From: Ovis canadensis
Lineage: Eukaryota; Chordata; Mammalia; Artiodactyla; Bovidae
NCBI RefSeq assembly: GCF_042477335.2
Contig: NC_091263.1
Location: 74,946,501-75,010,500 of the forward strand
Length of the DNA stretch: 64,000 bases
Direction: 5' to 3'
Part shown: positions 40,601 to 52,600 of the stretch, piece by piece
How the letters are laid out: each line of letters begins with the position of its first letter
Numbering within the stretch: the stretch's first letter is position 1
Translations under genes and position numbers: made by a program
Notes under the pieces: generated by a model
The model's database searches: none
Told to the model about the DNA's origin: nothing
What the model saw: only the letters and a program-made list of their open reading frames with translations

Positions 40601-43600
40601 ATTTCAGCTTGTGCTGCATCCAGCCAAGCGTTTCTCATTATGTACTCTGCATATAAATTAAATAAGCAGGGTGACAATATATAGCCTTGATGCACTCCTT
40701 GCCCAATTTTGAACCAGTCTGTTGTTCCATGTCTGGTTCTAACTGTTGCTTCTTGACCTGCATACAGATTTCTCAGGAGGCAGGTAAGGTGGTCTGGTAT
40801 TCCCATTTCTTGAAGAATGTTCCACAGTTGGTTATAATCCACACAGTCAAAGACTTTGACATAGTCAATAAAGCAGAAGTAGATGTTTTTCTTTCTGGAA
40901 CTCCCTTGCTTTTTTGATGATCCAACAGATGTTGGCAATTTGATCTCTGGTTCCTCTGGCTTTTCTAAATCCACCTTGAACATCTGGAAGTACATGGTTC
41001 ACATACTGTTGAAGCCTGGCTTGGAGAATTTTGATCATTACTTTCTAGTATGTGAGATGAGTGCAATTGTGTGATAGTTTGAGCATTCTTTGGCATTGCC
41101 TTTCTTTGGGATTGGAATGAAAACTGACCTTTTCCAGTCCTGTGGCCACTGCTGAGTTTTCCAAATGTGTTGGCATATTGAGTGCAGCACTTTCACAGCA
41201 TCATCTTTCAGGATTTGAAATAGCTCAACTGGAATTCCGTCACCTCCACTAGCTTTGTTCACAGTGATACTTCCTTAGGCCCACTTGACTTCGCATTCCA
41301 GGACGTCTGGCTCTAGGTGCATGATCTCACCATCGTGATCTGGGCGGAGCCTCCTCCAGCTTCCGGATGTTGGTGCAGCTGCAGACCCTCAACCTGCCGG
41401 GCGACTGCTGGCGTTTCCATCGTAACCACCCTCCAGGGGTGATTTCAAGGAAGCGAGGCTCCACGTGAAGTGGGAGCAGGTTGTCCACCAGCCAGAAAAC
41501 CTCGGGGCACAGCTCCTAGTACAGGGCTGGGACGTCACTAAGTGATGTGGAAACATTACTTTCATTTTTAACACAATGTTTTCAGTTTGACTGAAACATC
41601 ATAGACATCTGTAAACCACAGGCTCACAGAATTCCTGCAGATTTAGCAGTCTGTTCCCACAGCACCTTGGCAGACCCCCCTCTCCAGCCCGCCACTCTTC
41701 AGCCCTCCACTCTTAACTGCCTGCCTGTCCTACCTCGAGAGGCCCAGCATCTGTCAGCTTCAGAGCCTCTGTACTCGCTGCCCCCTCTGCAAAATGCTGT
41801 TACCTCAGTTCCATGTAGCTGGCTCCTCTTCAGCACTTAGGACTTGCTTTGAGTGTCGTCTCCCCAGAGAGGCCTCTGGTCCCCCCGACCCCCTCACCCC
41901 AGTCTCAACTGCACTTGTTTCCTTCTCAGCCCACAATAGTCTTGGCTCTGGTGCCTGGCACTCAGCAGATGCTCCTTAGATATTTGCTGCGGGTCGGGTC
42001 CTGACTCACTCGATTGCTGGCATTGCCATCGCCGGAAGTCGAATGGGCTGGTGGGGAGCTGGGGATGGGGGCACCCCGACTCTGCTCGGGGTCCAGCGGT
42101 GGGTGCAGATGCGTGCCTGAGCCCAGCTGCCTTGCAGCGGGAGTGTGCACCCCCACCGTGGGGCAGGGTACCTGAGACACCCCCTCCCCTGCCTGCAGTG
42201 ACCCCGGCTGTGAAGCTCCAGTACGTGGACAACATCCGCTGGATCCGGGAGGCTGCCAAGCACCAGCTGGTGAGGGCGCCAGCTGGGGGGCGGGGCGGGT
42301 GCAGTGTGGACCTTGCCCCAGGTGAAACGCTGCTCACCACCTGGACAACTTGGGGAGTCCCTACTGGCCACCTCGCCCAGGGGCCACTGTACAGAGAAGC
42401 CCGGGGCCTTTCAGAAGGTGGCCTGGACTCTGGGGCAGTGACCTGGGTCAGGTAGGTCCTCCCTCCCGTCATTGCCTGGCAGGGCCCTGGAGCCAGGCCT
42501 CCTGATTTCTCAGTTGTGTGGCCTGGGCTGAGTGGCTTGGCCTCTCTGGGTCTCCCCTCTCGTCTGCACAGTGGAGGCACGGAGGTGGTCGGGCCCCCGG
42601 CTGTGGTGCAGGGCTTGGAGCACGACCTCTGCGGCGCCAGGGCAGGGCCAATGGGCGTTTCTGTGCCTGTGAGCGTGACCTCAGATCAGATGACGCGGGG
42701 AGTTGGGGGTGGGGGCGGTGTAGCAGAAGGGTGTCTCTGAGGAGCTGACTCGCAAGTTCAGGCCTAAGTGGGGCTGAGTCCAGAGGGACCAGCCAGTGCA
42801 CAGGCCTGGGGAGGCAGCCGGCCAGATGCGCCCAGACCAAGCAAGGGCTGGGCATTTGGTTCTGATGGCTGGACGCTGCCACGTCTGCACCGGTGGGTCC
42901 TTGGCCTGCCCCAAGCGGCGGCCCCCGCCCTGGGCTTCCCAGTCCAACCCCGTCCACCCAGACTACCGCTGCCGCCTGTACCAGTGGTTGCACGCGTGTT
43001 TCTCCACGGAACCCCTCATGCCAACCACCCAGTGCCTGAGAAGTCCACGGCGATCGCCGCTGGACTTGAAGACCTGGGCCTGGGGAGGGTGGGGCAGGAG
43101 GTGGCGATGGGGGCGGGCCCCCGGAGCCCCCGGAGCCCGCCCTGCGGAGACCGGTCCGGAGGCACAGCTGCACCAGGGACACGGGCCGCGCGTGGGGGAC
43201 TCCAGCGACCGCCCTCCAGCGTCTGGGGGGCGTGTCTCCTGAGCATCGCCCTTCTCGCCACAGGTGGTGGGCTCCCAGGCCAGGATCCTGTACTCGGACC
43301 AGAAAGGCCGTGTGGCCATCGCCCTGGCCTTCAACCAAGCCATCGCCCGTGGGGAGCTCAAGGTGGGAGCCCCGCCAGGCCAGCCCTCAAGCCCGGGCTC
43401 TGCTGTGGGCCCTGCCGTGAGACTCTGGGCAGTCAGGGGCCACCGCTGAGCCTTGTCACCTCAAAGCGTGGCTTCCCCTCCGGTGGTTCTGGCTGTCTTT
43501 GTTGAACTGTCCCTTTCGCCTCACTGCAACCCTGACCGCGTCTCCGTCTCCCTAACGGTCAGCCCCGCCCACCTCGCTCGGCGCATGCGCACATGTGGGC

Positions 43601-46600
43601 TGCACAGCTGTGTGGCGCTACAGCTACAGCGCTTCATGCCCCGCCTCCCCGCCTCCTCCTCCTTCCCGCCTCCTTCCAGTCAGCTCCGCCCACCTCGCTT
43701 GGCGCATGCGCATATGGCGCCTCTTCGCCCCCTCCCATCCTCCGCCACCCCCTTCCTCCCGCCTCCTTCCAGTCAGCTCCGCCCACCTCGCTCGGCGCAT
43801 GCGCGCAGAGCGCCTCTTCGTCCCACCTCGCTCTCCACCCTTCCTTCCTCCCGCCTCCTTCCAGTCAGCCCCGGTCACCTCGCTCGGCGCATGCGCGCAC
43901 ACGGCGCCTCTTCATCCCCACCCCTCCCTCTCCGCCCCTCCTTCCTGAGCGCCGCCCCCGCTACCCAGGTGCAAGCCTTGCTCCAACGCCGGGCTCCCGG
44001 CGGAGCACGGGGCAGACAGGGTCCCGCCCGGTGCAGGTGGAGGGACACTGTGGATGCGCGGGCAAGGCCATCAGTCCACGGTCTCTGAGAGTGCGGCGCT
44101 CCGCGGATAAACTGAGCGAGGAGTGCGCGTAGGGTCGGAACTGGGCTCCGTGCTGCAGGCGGAGCCGTAGAGTGTCCCCGGTGCCAGCGCACTGGGCTGG
44201 GGGTCCCGTGCAGAGCGGGGTCAGGCCCGGCTTGTTGAAGCGCAGGGAAGCTCCTGCGACCTCCGGTGGGAGCCGAAGCCCCTGCCTGTTCCTGCGGCCC
44301 TGAGATGGGGGCTCCGTAAAGTGGGCGTGGTGACTGGACAGGGTAGCGGCGACTCAGAGCCAGCACCTGGGGGTGTACGGGCTCCGGGTGGACAGAAGGG
44401 GCATCTCTGGGCGGTCTTGGGGGGCGTTGGAAACCCCCTGCGCCCTCCTGCAGAGGGTCTGCTTCCCAGGGTAGTCCAAAGGGCGTCTGGCGTGGCCTGA
44501 CCCTTGAACTCTGCCCCGGGCCAGGCAGTGGACACCACCGCTGACCTTTCATGCCCTTTCACACCGCAGGCGCCGGTGGTCCTGAGCCGAGACCACCATG
44601 ACGTAAGTGGCACCGACAGCCCCTTTCGGGAGACCTCCAACATTTACGACGGCTCTGCCTTCTGTGCAGGTGAGGAGGACAGGGCGTCTAAGCTGTGTTT
44701 CTGTTGGATTCGGGTTTGATGTAAAAATCACGTGGCTCAGTCTGTCACGGTGCTGTGAAAAGGTTGCTGGCTTCTGAGGGGGCAAGGCCCAGGGTGACCA
44801 GCCCACGACGGAGGCGGCTCTGGGACCCGGGACACGGCTGTAAACCTGAGCAGGAGCCAGTGGACCGGGCCGGTGGACGCCTGAGACCTGGGCGCACCCC
44901 ATCACGCGCCAGGCGGTCTTCAGAAGGTCCTCAGGGTCCTCCTCTGTGACGAGGAGCCAACAGCGGGTCCTTCTTTGTTGTGAAGGATGCACTGAGTTTG
45001 TGTGTGGGAGTCATGTCAGCTCCCCCAGGCCGGGTTCCGTGAGGGGCTGTTAACCTCACACAGAGCTTCTGCCTTCTGCTCCTGGGGGCTTTCTTGTCCC
45101 CAGCACCCAAGGCTGCTTCCGTCATGGGTGGGACCCCTAGGGAAGGAGTGGACACCCAGGAACACCGATCCACATCACTCTGAGGACTAGGTCCATTCCC
45201 TGTGAGCTGTGAGACTGATGGGCAGAGAAGCATTCATTGTCCCTCCAGTGCCTGTGGGCTCACACCGCCTTCCCTGAGGTTAGGCCTGTCTGTCTTCTCT
45301 CTCTCTCCTTGATCAGCCTGGCTAGGCATTGTTGAATTTTGTTGATCTTCTCAAATAAGTTTTTAGTTAGATTTTATTCTATTTTTTTTTTGCTTTCAAA
45401 TTGACTGATGTCTACTCTTATTTTTACTGTGATCTTTTTCCCATTTACTGTTTGGGTTTAATTTGCTCTTCTTTCTCCAGTTTCATGAGGTTTCCTTTTG
45501 TAATAAAAATGTTTTAGTATTATGAATTTCCCGCTAAACGCTGCCTTAGCTGCATCGTACTGATTTTTTGAAAAATGTATTTTTCTTTTCATTCAGTTCA
45601 GAACACTTTTAAATTTCCTTTGATACATCCTCTTGGAACCATGGATTACTGTGAAGTATCTTCTTAAATTTTTTTTTTTTAAATTTAAAATCTTTAATTC
45701 TTACATGCGTTCCCAAACATGAACCCCCCTCCCACCTCCCTCCCCATAACATCTCTCTGGGTCATCCCCATGCACCAGCCCCAAGCATGCTGTATCCTGC
45801 GTCAGACAGACTGGCGATTCGATTCTTACATGATAGTGTACATGTTACAATGCCATTCTCCCAAATCATCCCACCCTCTCCCTCTCCCTCTGAGTCCAAG
45901 AGTCCGTTATACACATCTGTGTCTTTTTTCCTGTCTTGCATACAGGGTCGTCATTGCCATCTTCCTAAATTCCATATATATGTGTTAGTCTACTGTATTG
46001 GTGTTTTTCTTTCTGGCTTACTTCACTCTGTATAATCGGCTCCAGTTTCATCCATCTCATCAGAACTGATTCAAATGAATTCTTTTTACCGGCTGAGTAA
46101 TACTCCATTGTGTATATGTACCACAGCTTTCTTATCCATTCATCTGCTGATGGACATCTAGGTTGTTTCCATGTCCTGGCTATTATAAACAGTGCTGCGA
46201 TGAACACTGGGGTACATGTGTCTCTTTCAATTCTGGTTTCCTTGGTGTGTATGCCCAGCAGTCTTCTTAAATTTTTAAGTTTGGGGAGATTTTCTAATTA
46301 TCTTTCTGTTACTGACTTCTGAGTTAATTCCATTATAGTCTAAGAGCTTTGTATTCATCCTGTTGTTTTAAACTTGTGTTAAGGGTTGTGTTGTGGCCTC
46401 AAAGGTGATCCCTCTTGATGCCCCTGGGAAGAACCTGTATTCTGCTGTTACTCAGGGGCTTTTCTTTTTTTTTAATTTTAAGAGGTTTTTCTTGGTGTGG
46501 ACCATCATTACTGAATGGGTTACAGCGCTGCTTCTGTTTCACGTTTGGTTTTTCAGCCGTGAGGCTTGTAGGGCTCAGCATCCCATCGGGGATGGCCCCT

Positions 46601-49600
46601 GCACCCTCTGCGTTGGGAGGTCACGTTTTAGCCACTCGACCAGCAGAGAAGCCCTGGGGACGTGTTCTCTGCGTCTCACCGGGTGAAGTCGGTCAGTAAT
46701 GCTCTTCCTGTGGTCAGGAGCCTTGCTGCCCTTCTGCGGCCCTGTCCCCTAGGTGGGCGCGCGTGAGCTGGCTGCAGAGCTGGCTGCAGAGCTGGCTGCA
46801 GAGCTGGCTGCAGTGCCGGCCGCTGCGCTCATCTGGCCCCTCCGCGGTCCTCGCGCGCGCGCCGCTTGCGTTTTAAAGCTGTGTTGTCAGCTGTGCGCTT
46901 GTCTGTGTATTGTCTCTTCTTGGAAGATTGACGTCTTTACCATCGTGTGACGGCTCTCTTTTTTTTTTCTTTATTTTAAAACATTTTTTGGCCCCTCATG
47001 CGACACGTGGGATCCTAGTCCCCCGGCCAGGGCTCAAACCCCGGGCCGCCTGCCTTGAGAGCGCAGAGTCTCCAGTGCGGGCCCGCCGGGGACTCTTCTC
47101 CGGCGCTCGCGTGCTGCGGCGTTAATGGGTTCACATTGGTATTCTTCCGCCAGTGTAAAAGCTGACCACAAACGCAGAGGCTGGAAGCGGCAGAAGCGGG
47201 TTCCCTGAAGTTCTGAAGGCCCAGAGCCTGAAACCAGTTTCTCCAGGCCTGGGTCGAAGTGTGGGCAGGGCCCCGATGTCTCAGGAGGCAGCCGGGCGGG
47301 TGGGTCGCTCCTTGGCCTTTGCCAGCTTCTGGAGCTGTTCCGGTGCGTCTCACAGTCCCAGGCTAGACGGAAGTTGTTCCCAGGACCCCCGCCTCTTCTC
47401 TGGGGGGGCTTTGGGGAAGAGCCCACCAGGGGCCAAGCCCTTTGTCCCTGGCCCAGGGGCGTGGGTCTCAGGGCGGCATCGACTCTCTCAGCAGGCCCTT
47501 GGACAGGAGTGAGGCTCGGTTCCCTTCTCTCTGCGGGCGCCTGTCTCCCTGCAGAGTCCTGTCTGGTAACCTGCCGCGGGGCCTCGCCCAGGGATGCCCA
47601 GGCGCAGTCTGCGGCGTGCAGCTTGCCCCGCGCCCTCAGCGCGCTTCTCTGAAGGGTAGGGCTGGTGCTGTTTGTCGCCTGAGCGACAGTTCCTCCACCC
47701 TCAGTGCCTCTGGGGTGCTGCACCTGTGCCGGGCAGGTGGCAGTGGGAATCGGGCACTCGTTCGGTGCTCCCGCTTCACCGGGCTCTGCGAACGCAGTGT
47801 CTGCGGCTCCTACAGGTGCCCTCCCTGGTCCCTGTCTGACCCCCCGACCCTGGCCCGGGCTGGCCGCCTGGCTCGGGCTGACCGCGCTCTCTTTCTGCAG
47901 ACATGGCTGTGCAGAACTTCGTGGGCGACGCGATCCGTGGGGCCACCTGGGTCGCCCTGCACAACGGCGGGGGCGTTGGCTGGTAAGAAGGTTCCCGAGG
48001 GCCAGTGGCGCGGGTGGGGGCTCCCCGCAAGTCTCGAGGGGCCCTCCGAGCTCCCTCTGCTGAGGACTCCTCATGTGAACTGGATGTGGGGGCCTTGCCC
48101 AGGCTGCACCTGTGCAGTCTCCTGCGTCTCGCGGGACGCCGCGAGCCATCTTTTCCGGCGTGGTTCTCCAGCTGCTGTGACAGGCGTTCTCCGGGGAACT
48201 GTCAGAGTCGCCCTGGCCCCGTCCTTTGACTTCACCAGGGCGGCTGGGCTGGGCGGCGGGAACCTAGTTCTGGGCTCCCTGGCTCCTGGCCCCGTGCTGC
48301 CCAGCCAGGCCTGTCTCCAGCCCAAGCCACGGGCCAGCTGGGGTTCTGGGAGGCTGCGTCCTGGGCCATAGGCAAGTACCCTCATGAGGTCGTCCCTAAT
48401 TCTGCACCAGGTTTCAGCCCGTGGCCATTTCCAGCACTGGGTGTCCTGAAGCTCAGCTCAGGTCCGGCCCCACGCGTTCAGCCTGGAGCTGACACCACAT
48501 CCCACAGCTGGGGGCTCAGTCCCTCAGGGCCGGCCCTCCGCCCACCGCCCCATTTTCTGGCTCCAGTGGCAGGTCTGCCGCATCACCTGTGACCCCCCCA
48601 CCCCCCCCGCCCCCCCCCCGCCCCCCAGCTGGAGATCACAGGTCCCTACGGCCCCCCAGCTCAGTTCCCCTGCTTTGCTGGAGCAGCTCACGGAAGGCAG
48701 AAATTTCTGAAAAAAATTACAAAGGTGTCAAAGGGTGTGAGTCGGTAGCCAGAGGAGGAGACCCACGGGGTGAGCACGCGAAGGCCCACCTGCCGGTGGG
48801 GGCCTGGGCAGGCGCGGCCCTGCCTGCCTGTGCTCCGGCTCCCGGCCGGCCACTCTCCAGGCCCCTCCTCTGGGGCTTCCTTGCAGGATTCCTTCCATGG
48901 GTGTGACTGACTCCATCGCTGGCCACAGGTGACTGGTTCCACCTCCAGCCCTTCCCCCTCTGCGATGGTCAGGGACTGGGCCCCAGGCTCCAAGCGCGGG
49001 TCACAGGGTGACTCCTCTGGCAGCCAGCCCTGCCCCCTCGGGCGAATTCTCAAAGTCACCTCATCAGCAGGATGAAAGACACCTTCATCCTGCTCATCAC
49101 AGGAAATTACAAGAGTTTAAGGAGCTCTTCGGAGAAGGCAATGGCACCCCACTCCAGTACTCTTGCCTGGAAAATCCCATGGACAGAGGAGCCTGGTAGG
49201 CTGCAGTCCATGGGGTCGCTAAGAGTCAGACACGACTGAGCGACTTCACTTTGACTTTTTACTTTCATGCCTTGGAGAAGGAAATGGCAACCCACTCTGG
49301 TGTTCTTGCCTGGAGAATCCCAGGGATGGGGGAGCCTGGTGGGCTGCCGTCTATGGGGTTGCACAGAGTTGGACACGACTGAAGTGACTCAGTAGCAGTA
49401 GCAGCAAGGAGCTCTGTGCTGGGAACCGTGGACAAAGACCAAATGTTTATTTCTCATTATAAGTAACAATGTCCCATTCGCTGCTGAGAAAAACGAACAA
49501 CTGGTGTCCATCCTAAAGGAGATCAGTCCTGAATATTTATTGGAAGGACAGATGCTGAAGCTGAAACTCCAGTCCTTTGGCCACATGATGCAAAGAACAA

Positions 49601-52600
49601 CTCATCTCAAAAGACCCTGATGCTGGGAAAGATTGAAGGCGGGAGGAGAAGGGGACAGCAGAGGATGAGACGGCTGGATGGCATCACCGACTCCATGGAC
49701 GTGAGTTTGTGTGAGCTCCAGGAGATGGTGAAGGACAGGGAAGCCTGATGTGCTGCAGTCCACGGGGTCACAAAGGGTCAGACATGACTGAGCGGCTGAA
49801 GTGAACTGAACCGTTGCTTATTGCAAGTGGACATGTGGCAAGCGTTTGGATCTCCTCTCACCTCATCTCAGAGAAGAAACACACAGATGAGAAAACTGAG
49901 GCAGCGGGCAGTTTAGGCTGCACCTGCCAGGGTTCCCTGGGTGGGGGGTGGGTGTCACCTGGGCGGCTCTCTGGACCCCTGGGCCCTTGCAGCAGCAGGG
50001 GGCGCTGTGGCCCCGCACAGCAGGACAGCTCTCCAGACCAGCTGCCTCTGAAGTGACCTCCCAGCCCGTTTTGGCCGGAGCAAACCTGGCCGTGCCTCCC
50101 AGAGCCCAGTCCTGCAGCCTCCAGAGCGTCCCCGTGGGCTAGCTTGGCCTTGGGCCCTCTGAGGCTGGAATTCTGAGCTGTAGCCCAGTCAGGTGGCCTG
50201 AATGAATGGAAAATGTGACCGGAGTGCGTGGCCGGAACAAGCCAGGAAGGGAGGGATTGGGCCCCGTCACCAGGTGCCGGCCATTCGGGGCTCGACTTGC
50301 TGAATGGGTTCTGGAGATGATGGGATGCCTCTGGCGGGGGCCAGAGCCGGCGGTGGAGCTGGATCTGGATTCAGATCTGTCCCCAGATTGCTGAAATCGG
50401 AGCCAGGCCGGCAGAAGGCAAGTGGGGCCGGACACGAGGCCCTCGGGCCACTGCTCGCCGTGGGGGCCCCCCACTAGGCTGCCCCCCAGGCTCTGACGGC
50501 GGGGCCCTGAGGCACTGGCACCGGGGCCATGAGTCATGACACCCTAGGGGGCTCCTTTGGGAAAGTGCCTCAGGTTCACTGCAGAATTCGTGCATAATTC
50601 AATCCACCAGATACTGCTGCAGACCTTCCTGGAAACGCAGTGGGGAAACCACCACCCCCCGCAGTCTTCCTGCAGCTTCAGCTGCGTCTCATGCTTCCAA
50701 GTCACGGTTGCCGTGACTGATGTCTCTCGGTTCGCTCCGGGTTTCTCCACTGCGTGGGGGCTCCCTGTTTCTGAGCAGATCCATGTCAGCACCGGGTCCC
50801 CTGCAGGCCCCCCACCCTGCGCCATCTGTCCGTCTGTTCTGATCACGTGCTGGGGTCTGGCCCATGCCGTCTGCCCCACAGTCCCAGCCGGCGGCTGCCG
50901 TGTAGATGGGGACTGTGGGCTGTAAAGCGGGATACTCAGCGGTCAGGCTCTGCTCCATAGAGACAGTGGACCCCGGTCCCTCCGGGGAGGGTGTGCAGGT
51001 CCCTGCAGGCGGGACCAGCCCCCAGGCCTGTGTCTCTGAGGAACAGATGCACTGTCTGGGTTCGATCCCTGGGTCGGGAAGATCTCCTGGAGAAGGGCAT
51101 GGCTACCCACTCCAGCATTCCTGCCTGGAGAATCCCATGGACAGAGGAGGCTGGCAGGCTGCAGTCCACAGGGTCTGAGACACGACTGAGGGACTTCGCT
51201 TTATCCAGATACTGACGCTGTTTCCCCACCAGAGCACATCTTGAGGCCAGCTGCGTGTGGGCATTCCCGAGGGGCCTGTTAAGATATGGATCCCGAGGGC
51301 AGGTCTGGAGTCGGGGTGGGGGGGTCTGCGTCCCTGCCCAGCTGTGGGTGACGGTGCCATGGGGCCCCTGGGGGGTGGCAGCCTGGTTTCTGAGGTGACC
51401 TGCCCGCTCAAGTCTCACTGCTTCTTGGGGACACACGGCTGCGCCAGCTGCATGCTTCTCAAGCTGCTAATGGTGAAGACCCGTCGCGGGAGCCGCGGCT
51501 CCTGCAGGGCCCACGCTGTGCTTGGGGTCTCCCAGGACACTTAACATCACTTCCTCTCATCAGCTGGGTGGTCCTACCTCAGAGGCAGCTGCACGCAGAG
51601 CTTGACTCTGCAGATGCTGACTGCTCGGCCACAGTCTCTGAGTGAGGACTCCCGTTTGCATAACCTCCCCAGCCCCAGCCGCTATCACATGTCAGACCTG
51701 GGGCTGTGGGCTTAGTGGCCGAGAAGTTCCAACCCTGTTGTTTGGCTCTGAGTTGCTCACTTGTCTCCAGGGACTCGTGGCTGAGTTCTGCCCCCTTTTC
51801 TGCTCATCTCACGGTGTTGTGTCTCCTTAATACAGCCAGCACCAACCTTACATGTGACCTTCTCCCTGAGGACCATTCTCTGGCCTGCGACTGCTCCACG
51901 ACACGAGAGGGCTCCCCCTCTCTGGTTGTCTTCCTGGGCCAAGGGCTCCTCCGACTGGGTTTGCAGAGGCCGCCTGGAGCTGAGCACCTTTGCCCCCTGA
52001 CTGTCTGTGCCTGGGAGTGACCCCGAAATCCTTTGGCTTCTTGCAGGGGCGAGGTGATCAACGGGGGCTTTGGCCTCGTGCTGGATGGGGCTGAGGACGC
52101 CGAGCGGAAGGCCAGGCGGGTGCTTAGCTGGGACGTTGCCAACGGAGTGAGTGACCGCCAGCATCCCCCAAGGCTCTCCCCTGTGCAGACTGCAGACCCT
52201 CCTCCTTCCGGAAAGGTCTGCGGCCCTCCTGCCGCTGCAGTATCTCCCCCCAGCCACTGCCAGGGTGTCCCTGCACGGCAGACAGCCCGCGTCTCACCCG
52301 GCCTGTTTCCTGTCCAGCCTGTGTCCACGGGGCCTGGGCAGTGCGCCCCTTCCCCACACTGCCTCTTTGTGCATCTGGGAGCACAGCTGTGTACCCTCAT
52401 GTGTGTGTCCTGACACTGTGTGTGCCCTGACACCGTGTGTGTGTCCTGACACCGTGCGTGTGCCCTGACACCGTGCGTGTCCTGACACCGTGCGTGTCCT
52501 GACACTGTGTGTGTGCTGCGGGGCCCCGTCCCTGAGGGACCACATATCAGGGCCTGAAAGGGGAAGCATGACAGATGGGGGTCGGGGTGATGGGGGTGGG

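Larger units (their letters stand above)
45300..46955 (-). mobile_element. Ancient L1 LINE, antisense, with nested younger insertions, UROC1 intron 17
   Basis: The plus strand follows the reverse complement of L1 ORF2: 'ttgttgatcttctcaaataa', 'ctttctccagtttcatgagg', 'gctgccttagctgcatcgta', 'ttccattatagtctaagagc', 'gggttgtgttgtggcctcaa', 'gaacctgtattctgctgtta' and, near 46916, 'tcttcttggaagattgacgt'. It is interrupted by a bovine-type L1 3' end (45674-46261) and a CHR SINE (about 46470-46665), with a second CHR SINE at its far edge. Many stops; not coding. Confidence 0.8.
47983..52046 (+). other. UROC1 intron 18
   Basis: This 4.1 kb intron contains a C-rich homopolymer-like stretch (about 48594-48627), a Bov-A2 SINE (49117-49415), a sense BovB 3' end (about 49510-49815) and a truncated Bov-tA (51050-51205). 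The rest has no recognisable exon or repeat. Confidence 0.8.

Noticed and set aside
40279-40995. 238-codon reverse transcriptase-like frame as a host gene
   Set aside because: It is part of a 5'-truncated BovB LINE with an unmistakable BovB 3' end, not a domesticated gene. It lacks its own promoter or flanking exons.
43562-43945. CRISPR-like array because of regularly spaced repeats
   Set aside because: The spacers are themselves related repeats, this is mammalian DNA, and there are no cas genes. It is a minisatellite.
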